Shown in pieces: positions 9,444 to 22,800 of a stretch of 64,000 nucleotides of DNA. The first letter of the stretch is position 1. Each line of letters starts with the position of its first letter. The position numbers were made by a program, and so were the translations under genes. The stretch comes from Euryodendron excelsum (lineage: Eukaryota; Streptophyta; Magnoliopsida; Ericales; Pentaphylacaceae). The stretch is taken from positions 4,580,001 through 4,644,000 of the forward strand of contig CM065396.1 of the NCBI GenBank assembly GCA_033060915.1, given 5' to 3'. The notes under the pieces are model-generated. The model was not told where the DNA came from and did no database searches. It saw only the letters and a program-made list of their open reading frames with translations.

Positions 9444-9878
9444 GTAATTATATTTACTCTTGTAGTTTAAGTCAAAATTAGATAATCGTTTGAAATTTAA
9501 AAGTGAATAGATGAATCTTCTGTGGTTTGGATTTATTTATAAAATGCATAAAAATCGTTAAATTTAACAAAGATTCTGTCATAGAAGTATTTTTGATAAT
9601 TTATATCTTCAAATTAGAATATTAAAAAGATGATTTGGTGAAATAATAACAAAAAAAACCTCGAAAGATAACCCTTTATTTTGGCATGAAAGAGTCAAAT
9701 CATCTTTTTGTGATTCTAATTTGAAGAGATAAAATGATAAAAATATCCCTATGATAAAATTTTCATTATTCTTTTGACAGATAAGTCTAAACCATATGAG
9801 GATCATGTGTTTACTTTTAAATCACATAGATATCATTTAATTTTGGCTCAAACTACATTGAGGTAAAATATAATTATT
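9444..9878. mobile_element. Foldback MITE with about 190-bp arms
   Basis: The left arm begins GTAATTATATTTACTCTTG and the reverse complement of the right arm begins ATAATTATATTTTACCTC. The arms stay alignable to TCAAATTAGAAT and AAAGATGATTTG near 9610-9720, leaving a short central loop. No clear target duplication could be fixed. Confidence 0.65.
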
Positions 9879-10167
9879 TCAACAAAAAGAGAAAGAAAGA
9901 AAGAAAATATATTTACAGGCATGCATACAGCACAAAATAATTAATTCAAATTTATACCAATATGGTACCGAAGTTTCCATAATAACAGAAGAAAAAAGGT
10001 TATCTCTCTCTCTCAAGCAAAAACATATTTACGAACGCGTGCACCACCTGGAGCATAAAGAATTAATCAATGCTCTGTCCCAATATGGTACTGAAGTCTC
10101 CATATGTTTTTTCCTTCCCACGTCCTTTTATGCATGTGCTACCAACCTTTCAAGATGGATATAAAAC

Positions 10168-11411
10168 GGGTTTTTTTCAAAATAATTGATTTTTAAAAAA
10201 TAATTTCTCAAAATAATCAAATGCAAAATGTTGTTTGTACAATAAGGTTGAAAAGTGAGAGAAAATAAACAATAAAAAATGCAGGTTGTACCTATATTTT
10301 CTGTGATGCGTATTTTGAGGGAGAGAGAGAGAAAGACTAATGCAACTATGCAAATAATGCAATTAGCCCCAGGCTTACTTTTGTATGAGGAACATAAGCC
10401 CTTGTTGCAAATTGGGATGCTGAACATTTATTATCTAGTCACTTAAAAAGATATTCTTGTATTAGTTGGAAAATTATTATTCTTTGTTTCAATTTTAGTA
10501 GCTAGTTTTGTTGTGATTTACATTGGCTGGACATAGAAAATTTCATGGAAAAAATAAAAAGAAGGTACAAAAGGGTGAGTTTTAATTTTATTTGGGCTTC
10601 GTACGTGGTTTAGTGGGTGAAAATTAAATTGCTACTGTTTGAGAGGAGACCTTAATTATATGAGTTCTCTCGTAAAAGTAATCTCTTTTCATAGATTCAT
10701 AACGAATAATTTCACGGAAATAGTACTATAAGCTGTCTTTCCCTATTCTCTTCTTTTCTTTTTTTCTTCTTCTTCATTCATTCTTTTTTTTTGGGTAGCA
10801 GAGATGCGGATTCAATCACTACTTTTCATTGAGCAATGATGTGCTTCATTTCGATTCATTTATTTGAAAAACAGTGTTTTTCAATGGGATTGTAAGTTAA
10901 AAAATGTTATTATCACATTACTTTTATAAAATTACTATACAAAAGTTATGTTTACTAGGTACTTAACGTTATCCTTTTTCGTCAATTGTTTGATGGGTTC
11001 TCATTTCTCTCTTCATAATATGTGAGATTATCATAATTAATTTTAATGAAAATAAGCTGCCATAAAATTCTAGACTAAAGTCGAAAACTATTGCTTCATG
11101 TGCATGTACCTATCTTCATGACTTAAGTCTATAAGTCAAAACTCATCATAGTTTGGCAAAGTTATTTGGAATCTCTACGTTTAGAACTCGAAAATACATA
11201 CCACAACCTATGTTTTGTCAAATAACGCAATACTTGTGTTTTTACTTTTATTTTTTCTACTTTTCAGCCTTACCAGAAACGCAATTTTGAATTGCATTTT
11301 TTGTAAAAACGCAACCCAAGATTATGTTCTACCTTATTATAGAAATAACCTTTTGCATTTAATTATTTTGAGAAAATACTTTTAAAAAACAATTATTTTG
11401 GAAAAAAACCC
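10168..11411. mobile_element. Non-autonomous Mutator-like element with long TIRs
   Basis: The left end GGGTTTTTTTCAAAATAATT pairs with the reverse complement of the right end, GGGTTTTTTTCCAAAATAAT, and similarity runs for about 75-90 bp on each side (10168-10250 and 11334-11411). It is flanked by 9-bp direct repeats ATATAAAAC (10159-10167) and ATGTAAAAC (11412-11420), one mismatch, the size typical of Mutator. No transposase is present. Confidence 0.65.
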
Positions 11412-11420
11412 ATGTAAAAC

Positions 11421-12099
11421 AAAACTATTTCAAATATGACACTACCTTTTCTTTTATAATGGCTTACATAGTTCATTATTTCAATCGCATAAAAATGATT
11501 AATGACTTAAGCGATTTTGAGATTTATAAAACTACTTATAACAAGCACAAAAACAATATGAAGACCAATGTCCCGTTTTCCATTGCCATGGTGCATAATC
11601 CTCCTACTAACAATATTTATCTCATGGCTGAGGAACTAAATAATATTTTAACACAAAATGTTTGGACGAATTTTTTTTTTTTTTTTTGGCATACCATATT
11701 TTCTTGGCGAAATAAGAGAGAAAATTTATGTTATTTATAGCAGATTTTCATTCTTCCACTTACATTCATCGAACCTACTTAGCAGGAAAAAACTCATTAC
11801 ATTTATGAGAGAAAGAACAAGACTGACGTAGCATACTAAGAGTACCAAATAACTTTTTGAATTCCACCAAAGATCTTTTATTAAAAAAATATGTTTTTTA
11901 CTTAAAACCAAAATAAAATGTTAATAATAAATAATTAAAGAAATAATTAAAAATTAAAAATTAAAAAGAGGAGAGCAGGTTAGACCAAGCCGAAGGTGTA
12001 GACCCATTTTGTAATGTATTTAGTCCAAGTGACGACTCGATTTATTTGTCGAAAGTTGACTTTAGGTTTCCTCAGCCTCATGATCACAATATCCGTAGA
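11421..12099. other. AT-rich spacer
   Basis: A 93-codon frame at 11459-11740 has no recognisable family and ends in poly-F from a T-run. No gene recognised. Confidence 0.4.
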
Positions 12100-12330
12100 C
12101 AAAAACAGTCTAACAAACTTTGCATTAATTAAATTCAGTTGGTGTAATCCACAAGAAAAAAAACAACCTGACAAACTTTGGATTAATTAAGTAAGGCGGT
12201 GACAACCATACATAGGACAAAAACGACCTGACAAACTTTGGATTAATTAAATAAGGTGGTGACAGTCCGTAAGACAAAAAACAACTGCCAACCTAACAAA
12301 CTTTGGATTAATTAAATTTAGGTGGTAAAC
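12100..12330 (+). repeat. Four tandem copies of a 60-bp unit
   Basis: The motif ACAAACTTTGGATTAATTAA recurs at 12113, 12171, 12231 and 12296 (spacing 58, 60, 65 bp), each followed by a GGTGGT-type segment. No coding content. Confidence 0.75.
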
Positions 12331-14093
12331 TATTTTTGGCTCTCTCCCTGTCTCTGTGCAAGCGTTTAACAAATTTACCTTTACTATCAAAGATTATATA
12401 TTAACGTATGTATTAGCTATATGTATTATTTTCTTTCTTATAATTTTTGTTTTCTGCGTTATATTCATTGTACAACTCTCCATTGGTTTAAATTTTGTAA
12501 ATAATACCATAAAAACATTATAAATATATTTAAAACATGGTAATAGATAGATTTATATATGAAAAATATTTATAATCATTAAAAATTCAGTTTTACTTAA
12601 ATATGTATTAAAAAAATTCCCGAGTGATGAAGTAAAATTTTCAGTTTCCCTTCAGCAATTCTCATATTATATGCACTCACTATCATCAAAGTATAATTCA
12701 AAATATTATGAAACTTGACATATCTTAGATACATTACAATCTTCTTCTTTTTTGTCTTTTCTTTTTTTTTTTTTTTTTTTTGTTTTGTTCCCCTTTTCTT
12801 CTCATTGGTGAAATCAAAATGTTGTCATGTAATCTTTTATTTGATTCTTTTTCACTTGCAGAGATTTTGTTGCAATCTGGACTCCATGCATTAAAAGACT
12901 TGCGTGGTGAAGAAGAGGAGAGGAGGAAGAAGAAGAAGAAGAAGAAAAAGGTTGATAGAGAACGAAAAGAAGGCTGTCGCCGGCTATCACCCACTATTTG
13001 GTTGTTGTTGCTTCGATGAGGAGACAGATACAGATACAGATATAGATATCATGAGGAGCGATGATCCAAAGTAATTGGGGGCGGGCAGATTGAGCTGAGG
13101 ATTTGCTTGCATATTTGGTGTGACCCATAGGCGTTGTAATCAATCAATGAATCAATCGCCAGTGTTAACGTTGGATCCATAATTATATAAAGGCTTGACC
13201 TGACCACATGAGGATGAGAATGAGAATGAGGATGAATGAGAGAAGATTAGGGGTTTCCGTGGAGTATCATTGGGCCTAACATATGGATAAGTGTCTGTGT
13301 GAGTACTCGCCTCGCGTGTTAACCAACCGCACCAATTAAGGTGTGTAGAGTAGACCTTAATTGGTTGGCTGTTGAGCACCATTTCAATAGATAGTATCAT
13401 CAGTGTTTATTATTCAGCTTGGAGCCTAGTCGCTTGACGACGGGCATGTATGTGTATACATGTATGTTTCTTCCTTCCTTCCTGACGCATATTCTCAACG
13501 CAAAACAAATATATATATATATATATATATCGCCTGCTTCAGCGTCAATCACAATAATGCAATAATGAACTCTCTGCCGGAATTTTATACTGTAAACTTC
13601 TGCTAGCGGTCAGAAGGCGTACAGCAAACATTTTGACACAATCAACTTCCTACAAGCAAATTACAGTTGCAGCAGCAACAACCCTCCAATTGTGTGTATT
13701 ATTATTAGTAGCTCTCCAATGTTCAGAGTCCAACATAATCTAAATATGCACCTACCCCCCACCCCCACCCTAGCGAGGCCAATTTTGTAGGGAACAGCAA
13801 CAAGTGCTTACGAGTTCACGTTTATCAGTATCTGCATAGTAACAAAAATATGAAGCCATCGTTAAGTTGACACATTCATCAACATTTTCCCGTAAATAAA
13901 AATAGAGCGAAGCCATAAACATATTTTCATACGAGCCAAAATTATACAAAAAAACAAGGAAGAAGAATATGCAGCAACTTTCTGGTGTTGAACCAATGGA
14001 GTAATTTTCTTTTCTTACTGAACAATATCAAAAAATTTGAAGATAAGGAGCACAACTGCTCCTAAGAATCAGCTTTAACCTACAATTTCGTGG
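12331..14093. other. Spacer between P450 pseudogene and GDT1 3' end
   Basis: Contains a poly-T run near 12762-12781, a GAA tract near 12923-12948 that makes a lysine-rich frame, a perfect 12-bp inverted repeat at 13331-13365 (ACCAATTAAGGT arms, 11-bp loop), and a TA microsatellite at 13509-13530. The part next to 14094 should include the GDT1 3' UTR. No other gene seen. Confidence 0.45.
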
Positions 14094-16861
14094 TTACAAG
14101 GGGGGATAAAAATACGAAGATAAGGAAAAACCAAGGAAAAGCAGGCCACCCATTGCTGCAACTGTTTTTTGCGAGATCTTGGATGCAAGCATGCTTCCTC
14201 CCACCACTGCCAGGGATGTACAGATGGTGTGTCCTATAGCAGCTCCCACAGCAACACCAATTGCATTTTTGTGTGTGGCCAGCTGCAGAATCATAATAGG
14301 AAAAATCTCTAAACAAAAATAGTGCACACATCCATGAATTGCTTCTTAACAACTTAGATCTTGGTAGCTGGCTACGATTTGTTTATAGATCAACAACCTA
14401 AACATATATAACAAGTAAAAACAGGAATAGCTCAAATTTGCCGACTTACAAGAACTACATGCAATCTTTTCTTTTCTTTTTTTTTTTTTTTTGGATAGCT
14501 ACAAGAACTACATGCAATCAACAGACGGGATAACATAACTACAATAAAGAGTTGCTATGCTCACATAAAAATGTGCCTTTCTCTTTCTATAAATAACTTC
14601 AACCTATCTCAATGTGGAAGGCCCAATGCGCAAAATATACAGAGGAAAGCAAAGGGCTCCTTACTTCGGAGGATGTAGTCTCTCATTTGAGTGAAATTGG
14701 TGTACAACTTGAATATGCCTCGTGTAAATGCATTTCAAGTATTCTAATATTAAACATTTAAACTAAGTGTCTGAGTCAATGTAACAGCACGGAACAGAGC
14801 AGTGGTCATGACTTCAGATGGTAGGACTGTAGTTCAACTCTGTCATGAATTCTAGTTGATACAAAACATCGAATATGACACTTTATATATTTAGTATATA
14901 TAATTCTCAGGCTTCAAATTGTGTATCTAAGCCAAGTAAGTTCCTAGCCCAAAAAGAGGAGTATCATTTGATAAACCTAAAATTTTTAGTACATTTTAGG
15001 AGAAAACATAAAAATGCAAAATTAGAGGAAGTTCATTTGATTGAACTAAAGGGGTGATGTACTCACACAAAAAAGTTTGCCCCTTGGCGCAAAGGCTTCA
15101 TTTCAATATTCACATGCCCAAGAAAAAAACCTATATACCATCTTCTCTGTAGGAAACAAGAGTGCCTCTTAATCAACTGAAAATAAGTCTAGCCCCTCCC
15201 AAAGAACGAGACCAGTGGCATTTCTGCTTTCTCCATTTCCAGTTTACTCTCTTTCTTTCAGAAAATATAAATTAAAATAAATTGCTAAACAAACAGAACA
15301 GTTAAAGCAGATATCTGAACCCACAGACTGATGTTAACTCAGACCACAATAAAATTGCCATTGCCACATCACTCAAGAGAGGAGTTTTGGTTGGCAACCT
15401 TGATTATAAGCCATTTCCCTAGGACATCCATAATGCACCAGAAAAGATCCCCCAATAATAATACCAAACTGGATGATATAGAATTCATCCAACGCTGGAA
15501 ACATTTAGCATTCTTCTGTGCAGTAGCAGATGTAAACATTAACAAAAAAATGCTGGTCAGTAGTCAATAACATCTAACTTGAGACCAACTCAACAATGGC
15601 ATCTATATCAGCATGAAATAAGAAACCCGTATAAAAACTCAGCATGTCCTTATTAGGTCACATGTCATTTTAGAAAAGCAAACAACCTTCATCCAAAATG
15701 CCCTGGATAAGTTTCAACTCCTCATTAATTCTCTGCAGATTAAAGAACTAATAGATGTACAAGGTACAAATTCAACACAATCAGTATTTTTTTCATTCTG
15801 TCTGAAGAGGGAGTTTTGCGTCAAAAATGGATAAAACAAAATAATATGCATACATATATATGCGTCTAAGAAGCTTCATGGGAAAGGAAATTATCTTACA
15901 GCAATTGTCGCAATCTGGCTCCGATCCCCCCACTCAGCTAGAAAGGTTAAAATAAATGACTGCAGACAAAGTATATACAGAGGACATAAAAACCAAGCAT
16001 AGTTTAATTTATAAGGATTCTAAATGCACAAGCAATGATAGATATTGAAGATCCTGTACAAGCGACAGCTAAAACAACCCATAATAAGAAATGCTTTAAA
16101 ATCTGTTTAACTAAATAATATACAAAGCACAAGACATACCTCCAAGAATATGGGAGTACAAAATCTAGAAAAGAACCGGCGGACTGATGTTTTCCCTTGT
16201 CCAGCCTCAAGTTTCTCTTCCACCTGAATTTTTGACAATCAGAGCTGAACTGAGTACAAAAATTATAATAGGGCTGACATAAAGATAGTAAGTGTGAAAA
16301 AGGGGCATCTATGGGAAGCCACAAAAACAAAATAAAAATAAGAAAAATATCTGGATCAGAAACATCAACATTATCACTTCAAAATAGCAGATCACCCATA
16401 TGTATTTCCTAGGTTTTAAAAACGATTAAAATTTTCAGATATAAAGACCCACCTCTGATGACTTCCTTGCATAAAATCCATTTAGAAAATCTAATGCAAG
16501 TCCCAATGGACAAGTTTTCAAAGCCAGGAAGAAAAAATACAGGGACAGACACGTAACCACCCACACAAACATGGGGAAAAAACAAAAACACAAACAAAAA
16601 ACTTCAAAAAAAGAAAAAGAAAAGAAAAGAAAACAAGCGAGCATGTTATACCTGCACACTTCACTGTCCTTTACGCATTCATGTTTTTGGATTATATTAT
16701 GAGTTGTTTAATTTAGATTTCTTTTCTTAATTTTATTTATTCCCTTTTCTGAGACAAGCCTACATATAAGGGCTTGGGTGCACTTATCAAAAACAGAAAA
16801 AAAAAAAAAAAAAAAAAGCAAATTATCGGAGTTCTGGCTTAATATTGAATTCGGAGATAAT

Positions 16862-16896
<35 letters not shown>

Positions 16897-19800
16897 AGAT
16901 TCTCCCCCTCTCTGTTTTTCCTCCCTTTGTTGTTCCCCTCTTATTCTTCCTCTTCCCTTCTCTTATTCTCTGCTTGTCTTCTTCTTCTCTTCTGTTTTTT
17001 TTTTCCCTCTTCTCGTCTCTCTCTTCCATCCTCTTCTGTAGTTTCTTCCTAGTGGTATGTCAATTTTGGTGTCAAAGCCCCACTTAAGACCCTTTATTAT
17101 TGATTTGTGTAGTTGTCAGTAAATTTCTTGCAATAATTTCTTGATCAGCAACCATCTTCAAAGACTCTAAGCCCCACCATTGTCGGTCAACTTCTTGCAA
17201 TTGTTTCTTGATCAGCTTAGCGGTCCTTATCTCTTTGCCGGAGTATGACTATAATTGACTCTGCCATCCACTGTGAATCAACCTCATGGTGCTGAGTGTT
17301 GTCTCGTGGAGACCCATAAGCTTCCATCAATCAAACAGGCAAGAAAGACACTAACAGTGGGTTTCAACCATAGACCCGACCCATAAGAACATAACCCAAA
17401 TCCAAGTTCAAGGTCTGCCCAACAACCTACACCATGCCCTAAGGTTGTAAAATGAACCACGCTACACAAGCTCAACTAGTGATCAGCTTGTTAGAAACTC
17501 GATCAAGATCAAGCTCGAAATGTAAACAAGTGAACCTTGAGTATCATTAATTTTTTAAGCTCAGCTTGATATGCACTCTAAGGCTATGTAAAAAAATCAA
17601 GCTACTCAAGCTCAACTCGTAATTAGCTAAACTAAAGCTCATTTGACATCCCTTTGAAAAATAAACAAACTAAGTTTGAACATATTTTAAAGCTAATTAA
17701 ATTTTTAAGTCAAGCTTAAGCAACTCATTACTCAACTCGGCTTGGATCAGCTCGTTCATAGTCCTACCACACCTCAGCAAACCAGCCCAACCCAAAACCC
17801 TGTGATCAGTTCATCAGCCCTTGGCTAAAACCAATCTTTTGAGAAAAATGAAAAAGAACTGAATCAGTCTAGCAAGTTGGCCTAAAACCCAAACAAAAGG
17901 AAACCAACCGAATCTAAATCCAGCACCAAAAAAAAAAAAATTCTTCAGGCATTGCATAAATTCAAAGAGCTTGGATTTTAGTGTTTTGGAGTACCTCATA
18001 TGCTTTCGACTATTGAAACACACTTGGAGCTTGAATTTAACTTCAAAAAAGGCATGCATCCTCTCTTGAAAGCTCAAATTGTGTCAACTAATTTTTGCAA
18101 TTGGTCCCATTAAACTCAACTCTCCAGATAGCATGCTCCTATCACCTTAGAAAAGGAAAAAATAAAATAAATTTATACATACTTAGTTTATTGTTTACCT
18201 TCATTTGTATTCCCTAACCCCAAAAAAATAAAAAAATGCTTTGTTCTTAGCTTATTTCCCTTCAATTTGGATCCAACCAACCAAAAAATAATTTTTTCCC
18301 CACTTGCTTCCTATTAGGCTAATTACACCCACTAGTAAACAAACTTTGCATTGTCACTTTATTGCATACTTGTTCCTTGCATTGTGTGTGTGCCTTGTGT
18401 AGGCTTTTAATTTAAATTACTAAGCACAGTCTCGAGTCATATCAAGCAAATCCATGACAGTCTTTGATATTAGCCCTAGGTTTTTCTCATTGCACAACCA
18501 TGAACGTTGATAGTTTAATGGACGGCAAAGCTGCCTTAGAACAGGAAGTTCATGCCATAAAAACTGATACGAATGCTTTAAAAGAGTTAGTAGTCAAACT
18601 GTGTTCTATTGAGGATCACAGGGTAGGCACCCAAAGAGATGAAAGTCTTTAATGAAGTGTCCATTGAGGATCACAGGAATGGTCCACCTATCACACTTAG
18701 TCTCACACAGACCCTTAATAGTAGTCAATCCAATTGTTCTACAAGATCCATATGCCATGATCAGCTTCCCAATCCCAAGAGACCCCAGGATATGTACATC
18801 CTGGATTCCACTGTTAGGGAAAATTGAGTTCAAAATTTGGCTTAGAGAATTCCTCCAGCTATTCATCCCACCCAAGAAGGGAGATCGCAAGATTTCTCTA
18901 GAGGATGTAGAGGAGCTTGGTTAGGGGGACATTGAGTATGAGGAGTTTCTTAGACCACCTTGACCACGGGGTAGGCACCCAAAGAGATGGAAGTTGCATT
19001 CCCCTCAATGATTCTACCCTGGTCAATACATGTAGGATTTAGGAGACATTACAAAAAGGTTAAATTAGATGCACCTAGTTATAGTGATATGTTAGATCCA
19101 AGTTTTTTTTATTTTTTATAAGTAAATATATTCTGTATAAAGCGCTAAAGGGGCGCAACCACTATACAAAACAGAGACCCACATCAAAGAGACTAAACGT
19201 GAAGATTGAGCTCACCTATGAAATCAACAAAAGCAAAAGCAGCTTCACAAAAATCTCCTATATACCAAAAAAGAAAACTACGCAAAAGACTCATCTTTAT
19301 ACTATGAACTGGAGACGAAATGTCCTCAAAAGTGCGCCTACAGGCAACTCTTCAAACTTTCTTCTTCCTCCTTTTCCTGCAGCCCGATTCCCAACAACTC
19401 AACAGATGAAGTACTGATGCTGGCATCACCCACTGGACCCCAAAAATATTGAGTAATAGGGACCCCAAACAATGTCCAACCCCGCAATGAATCAGGAAAT
19501 GGTCCACTAACTCTTCTGCCCTACAGCACATGCAACACCGATTTGTATGTTTGTAACCTCTTTTTACCAAATTATCAATAGTCAGGAAGGAGTGCCTAGC
19601 TGTTGTCCAAACAAAGAACGCCACTTTAGAAGGCATCCCAATCTTCCAAATGCTTCTATAGGGAAATTGTGTCCTTGTTGCTCTTAAGATCTTAAAATAG
19701 TAAGACTTAACAGAAAATTTGCCTCCTTTTTGGCCCCATTCCATTAGATCCGCTTCATTCCCAATCATTTCAACCGCATACAAGAGCTGAAAAAAACATA

Positions 19801-22800
19801 AGGCTCCCTAGCAAACTCGTCCCATATGGCTCCCTAGCTTCCTTGGAAGACCGTATGCTATTATCCACTCCATAGTTACAGTCTACCACTTTTCTCCACA
19901 AATGTCCTTCCTCATTAGCATATCTCCGAAGCCATTTACCCAGCAAAGCACGTTAGATCCAAGTGCTTTCTTAGACTACTTTGAGACAGGTTCGTTTTGC
20001 TAAAACAAAACACATTGGTTCTGCTATGTTGCTGGTAGGGAGTCCAAATGAACCTAAAACAATTAGATGAAGAGCTCATTACTTTATGGTCTAGCATGTT
20101 GTACTCTTGAGCCCGCAGATCACTTGGGCATTACCAATTGTCCAAGCCCAGCGAATAAAAGAAAACTAAAAATAGATTAGGAAATGAATGAGAAACTGAA
20201 AAAGAAGTGTCTCCCCAAATACTTTAGGAGGCAACTACTTCACTAATGGACAAACTTGAGGTATCCATCCTCAAATGTGAAGTCACCTAGGTAAAGCTTG
20301 AGAAAGGTGTGATATTAGAGAAGAAACTTGGGTAATTGTAACCACATTCATTAATGGATTAAGATGAGATTAGGGAGAAGCAACTTTTCACTCCCCTTAC
20401 AACACATTAGAGGGAGCTCCAACACCTTCATCCAGAATGTCACAATATGAACCTCCGCCAAGAAAATTATGTGACGGACAGTAACACATTCAAAGATGTG
20501 AAAATATTTAGATAAATTATTTCAAAAAATAGAAACAAACCTTATCATTAGTCCACCAAGCATTAGCCGGGTACTTTATTCACATGACATGTTTTCCGTA
20601 TTAAATTAGGACACCAAAACCTTGAAGATGAATGCCCAAACACAACCATGAAGAAGAAAATTAAATTGCACGTGGTATTGCCAATTTCAAAATAATCATT
20701 TCAAGAACATAAAGCCAGATATATGACTATCACCAATGTGCGAAGGAGGCATTTTGTATTTTAATGATTCAACTCAAAGAAAGCAAACGATAGCAAATAG
20801 TTGACAACCAAAAGCTATAGTTGTCCAAATCTATCAAAAAACTAGAAAAATTAAGAATGATATACAGCTTTTATACAGCATGAAGACAGACACTTAAAAC
20901 AAAAATGGTTAATTACAGTTTTACACCAAATCTCACTTCAGAATCTTCATTTTCAATTGTAACAATTAAGCTCTTATACTTCTAATTTGTTGAAATGTCA
21001 ACTAGAGTGCATACGGTTTGGGTTGGTTCGGTTTTTCACTAAACCCAAAACCGAACTGTAGCCCAAATTGAACCAAACCAAACCAAACCAAAAATATTCA
21101 GTTAGATTCAGTCCCAAACCGATTTTCTTACTAGTTGGGTTAGCCACATTCTTGGACATGTCTATGCAACCCAAAATTTGGCCCATCACAACTATACAAG
21201 CTTGTAGAGCCCACAACCACAGGCCCCTTATTTTATACTAGAAAAATGTTGGAGAAATATTGTGCACCCGGCGATGTGGGATCGGGCAAGGAGTACACAA
21301 CTTGGCTATTCTCTTGCAATTTTTAATACATATAATAAAGGCAACACACATAATAAATGGCATGTTGGTTTTTCTAATTTTTTTTTTTTTTTTTTTTGTG
21401 GCAAACATAAAAGCATAAGGTATGTCAACAAGAAATCCACATATAGAGTTTGAGAAACAGGTATAAACAAAAGGGAAACAGCAGAGCAGAAACAACAATA
21501 ATAGGCCCAAACAAACATGACACCAGATAAAAATTACAAACCCAAAAACAACATAACTAAAAACTCAGAGAAGCTATGAAATAAGCTCTAATGCTGCAGC
21601 TCCAGAAAGAACACCAAACCTTATCAAAGAAAACTCTAGGAAACATTCAAAGAAAACTCTAGGAAACATACACCCGAAGCAAATCTCGTTTCCAGCTTTT
21701 AAGTTCTGAAACGTTGATTTTTAATTATGTCCTTAAAGTCCAACATTAGTTAGTGGAATCTACAACATAATACTACACAAGTCTTCTGCCAGAAAAGGGA
21801 GAAAAGAATTAACTGAAAAGGATCTCTAGGAAATATGACGAACAGATTTTGAGTGAGGGGCAGAAAGAGCGAAGAATCCCATCAACAACAAAAACAAACG
21901 CACTGATCGATTATCAAAAGATGCAAACGGAACACGGAGACCAAATCAAACTTACCTAATGAAAAGAGCAGACACATAATTCGTTGTTGGCATTTGTCTT
22001 GATAGTTCATTTTGTAAATTTTAAATGCGATTTCATCCAAAATTTCAGAAGATGAAGATAACCAACCTTGTGCTCGACGTTGTTGTGAGAGAGAGAACAT
22101 CACCACAGGTGTGATTGTTATAAAGAAGAATTAAGAAAAAGCTCTAAACCCTAAAGATGGGACTTAGTGAAGACAGAGAAGATCTCACACATGAAGGCCC
22201 TAACAAGTTATTCGAAGGGGCCTGATCCCACATCGACACTGAAACAAGATTTTGGTTACTACATATGGCTTCAAGAAAGCGTTTACTGTAAAAGCTGCTT
22301 GCAAATACTTTTCCTTACAAAGGGTCAGGTCCGTTCGGTTCAGTTCTGGGGTTGGTTCAGTTCGCTGATAGCTTAACCCATAACCAAACCAATGGTAGTT
22401 GTTTCCACTCTTTATAGACCCAGCACCGAACCAAGCTCATGAGAAACCGAACCAATCCAAACCAATAAGTTCGGTTCTCAATTCTCTCGGGTTAGTTGTG
22501 CAACCCTAATTAACACCTTCTATTTGGAAAATAGACAGAAAATTTTAACAAATTTAATATTAAATGCTGCTATCATAAAATTTGTAACTTAAAAATTACA
22601 ATAATCAATATGCATACATATGCAATTACATATACATGAGAAGGGCATGGAGTATCTGCACATGTGCATGTATACAGGCAAATGTGTATGCGTATGACAA
22701 CATACACGCTTATTATGATCAGTGATCGCATATTACTACAATCACTAGAATAGAAGAATTATGTATGTTAGATCTGGCTGTTAAATTGGTCTTCACTCTT

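Noticed and set aside
12734..13019. Lysine/arginine-rich frames on both strands
   Set aside because: Made by a GAA tract and a T-run; no domain.
13331..13365. miRNA precursor from a 12-bp perfect inverted repeat
   Set aside because: The stem is too short for a plant pre-miRNA and pairing does not extend far.
16778..17087. Serine/leucine-rich frames
   Set aside because: They run over a CT microsatellite in the GDT1 intron.
20998..21216. WFGLVWFNLG-type frame
   Set aside because: Subterminal GGTTCGGTT repeats of an hAT-like element.
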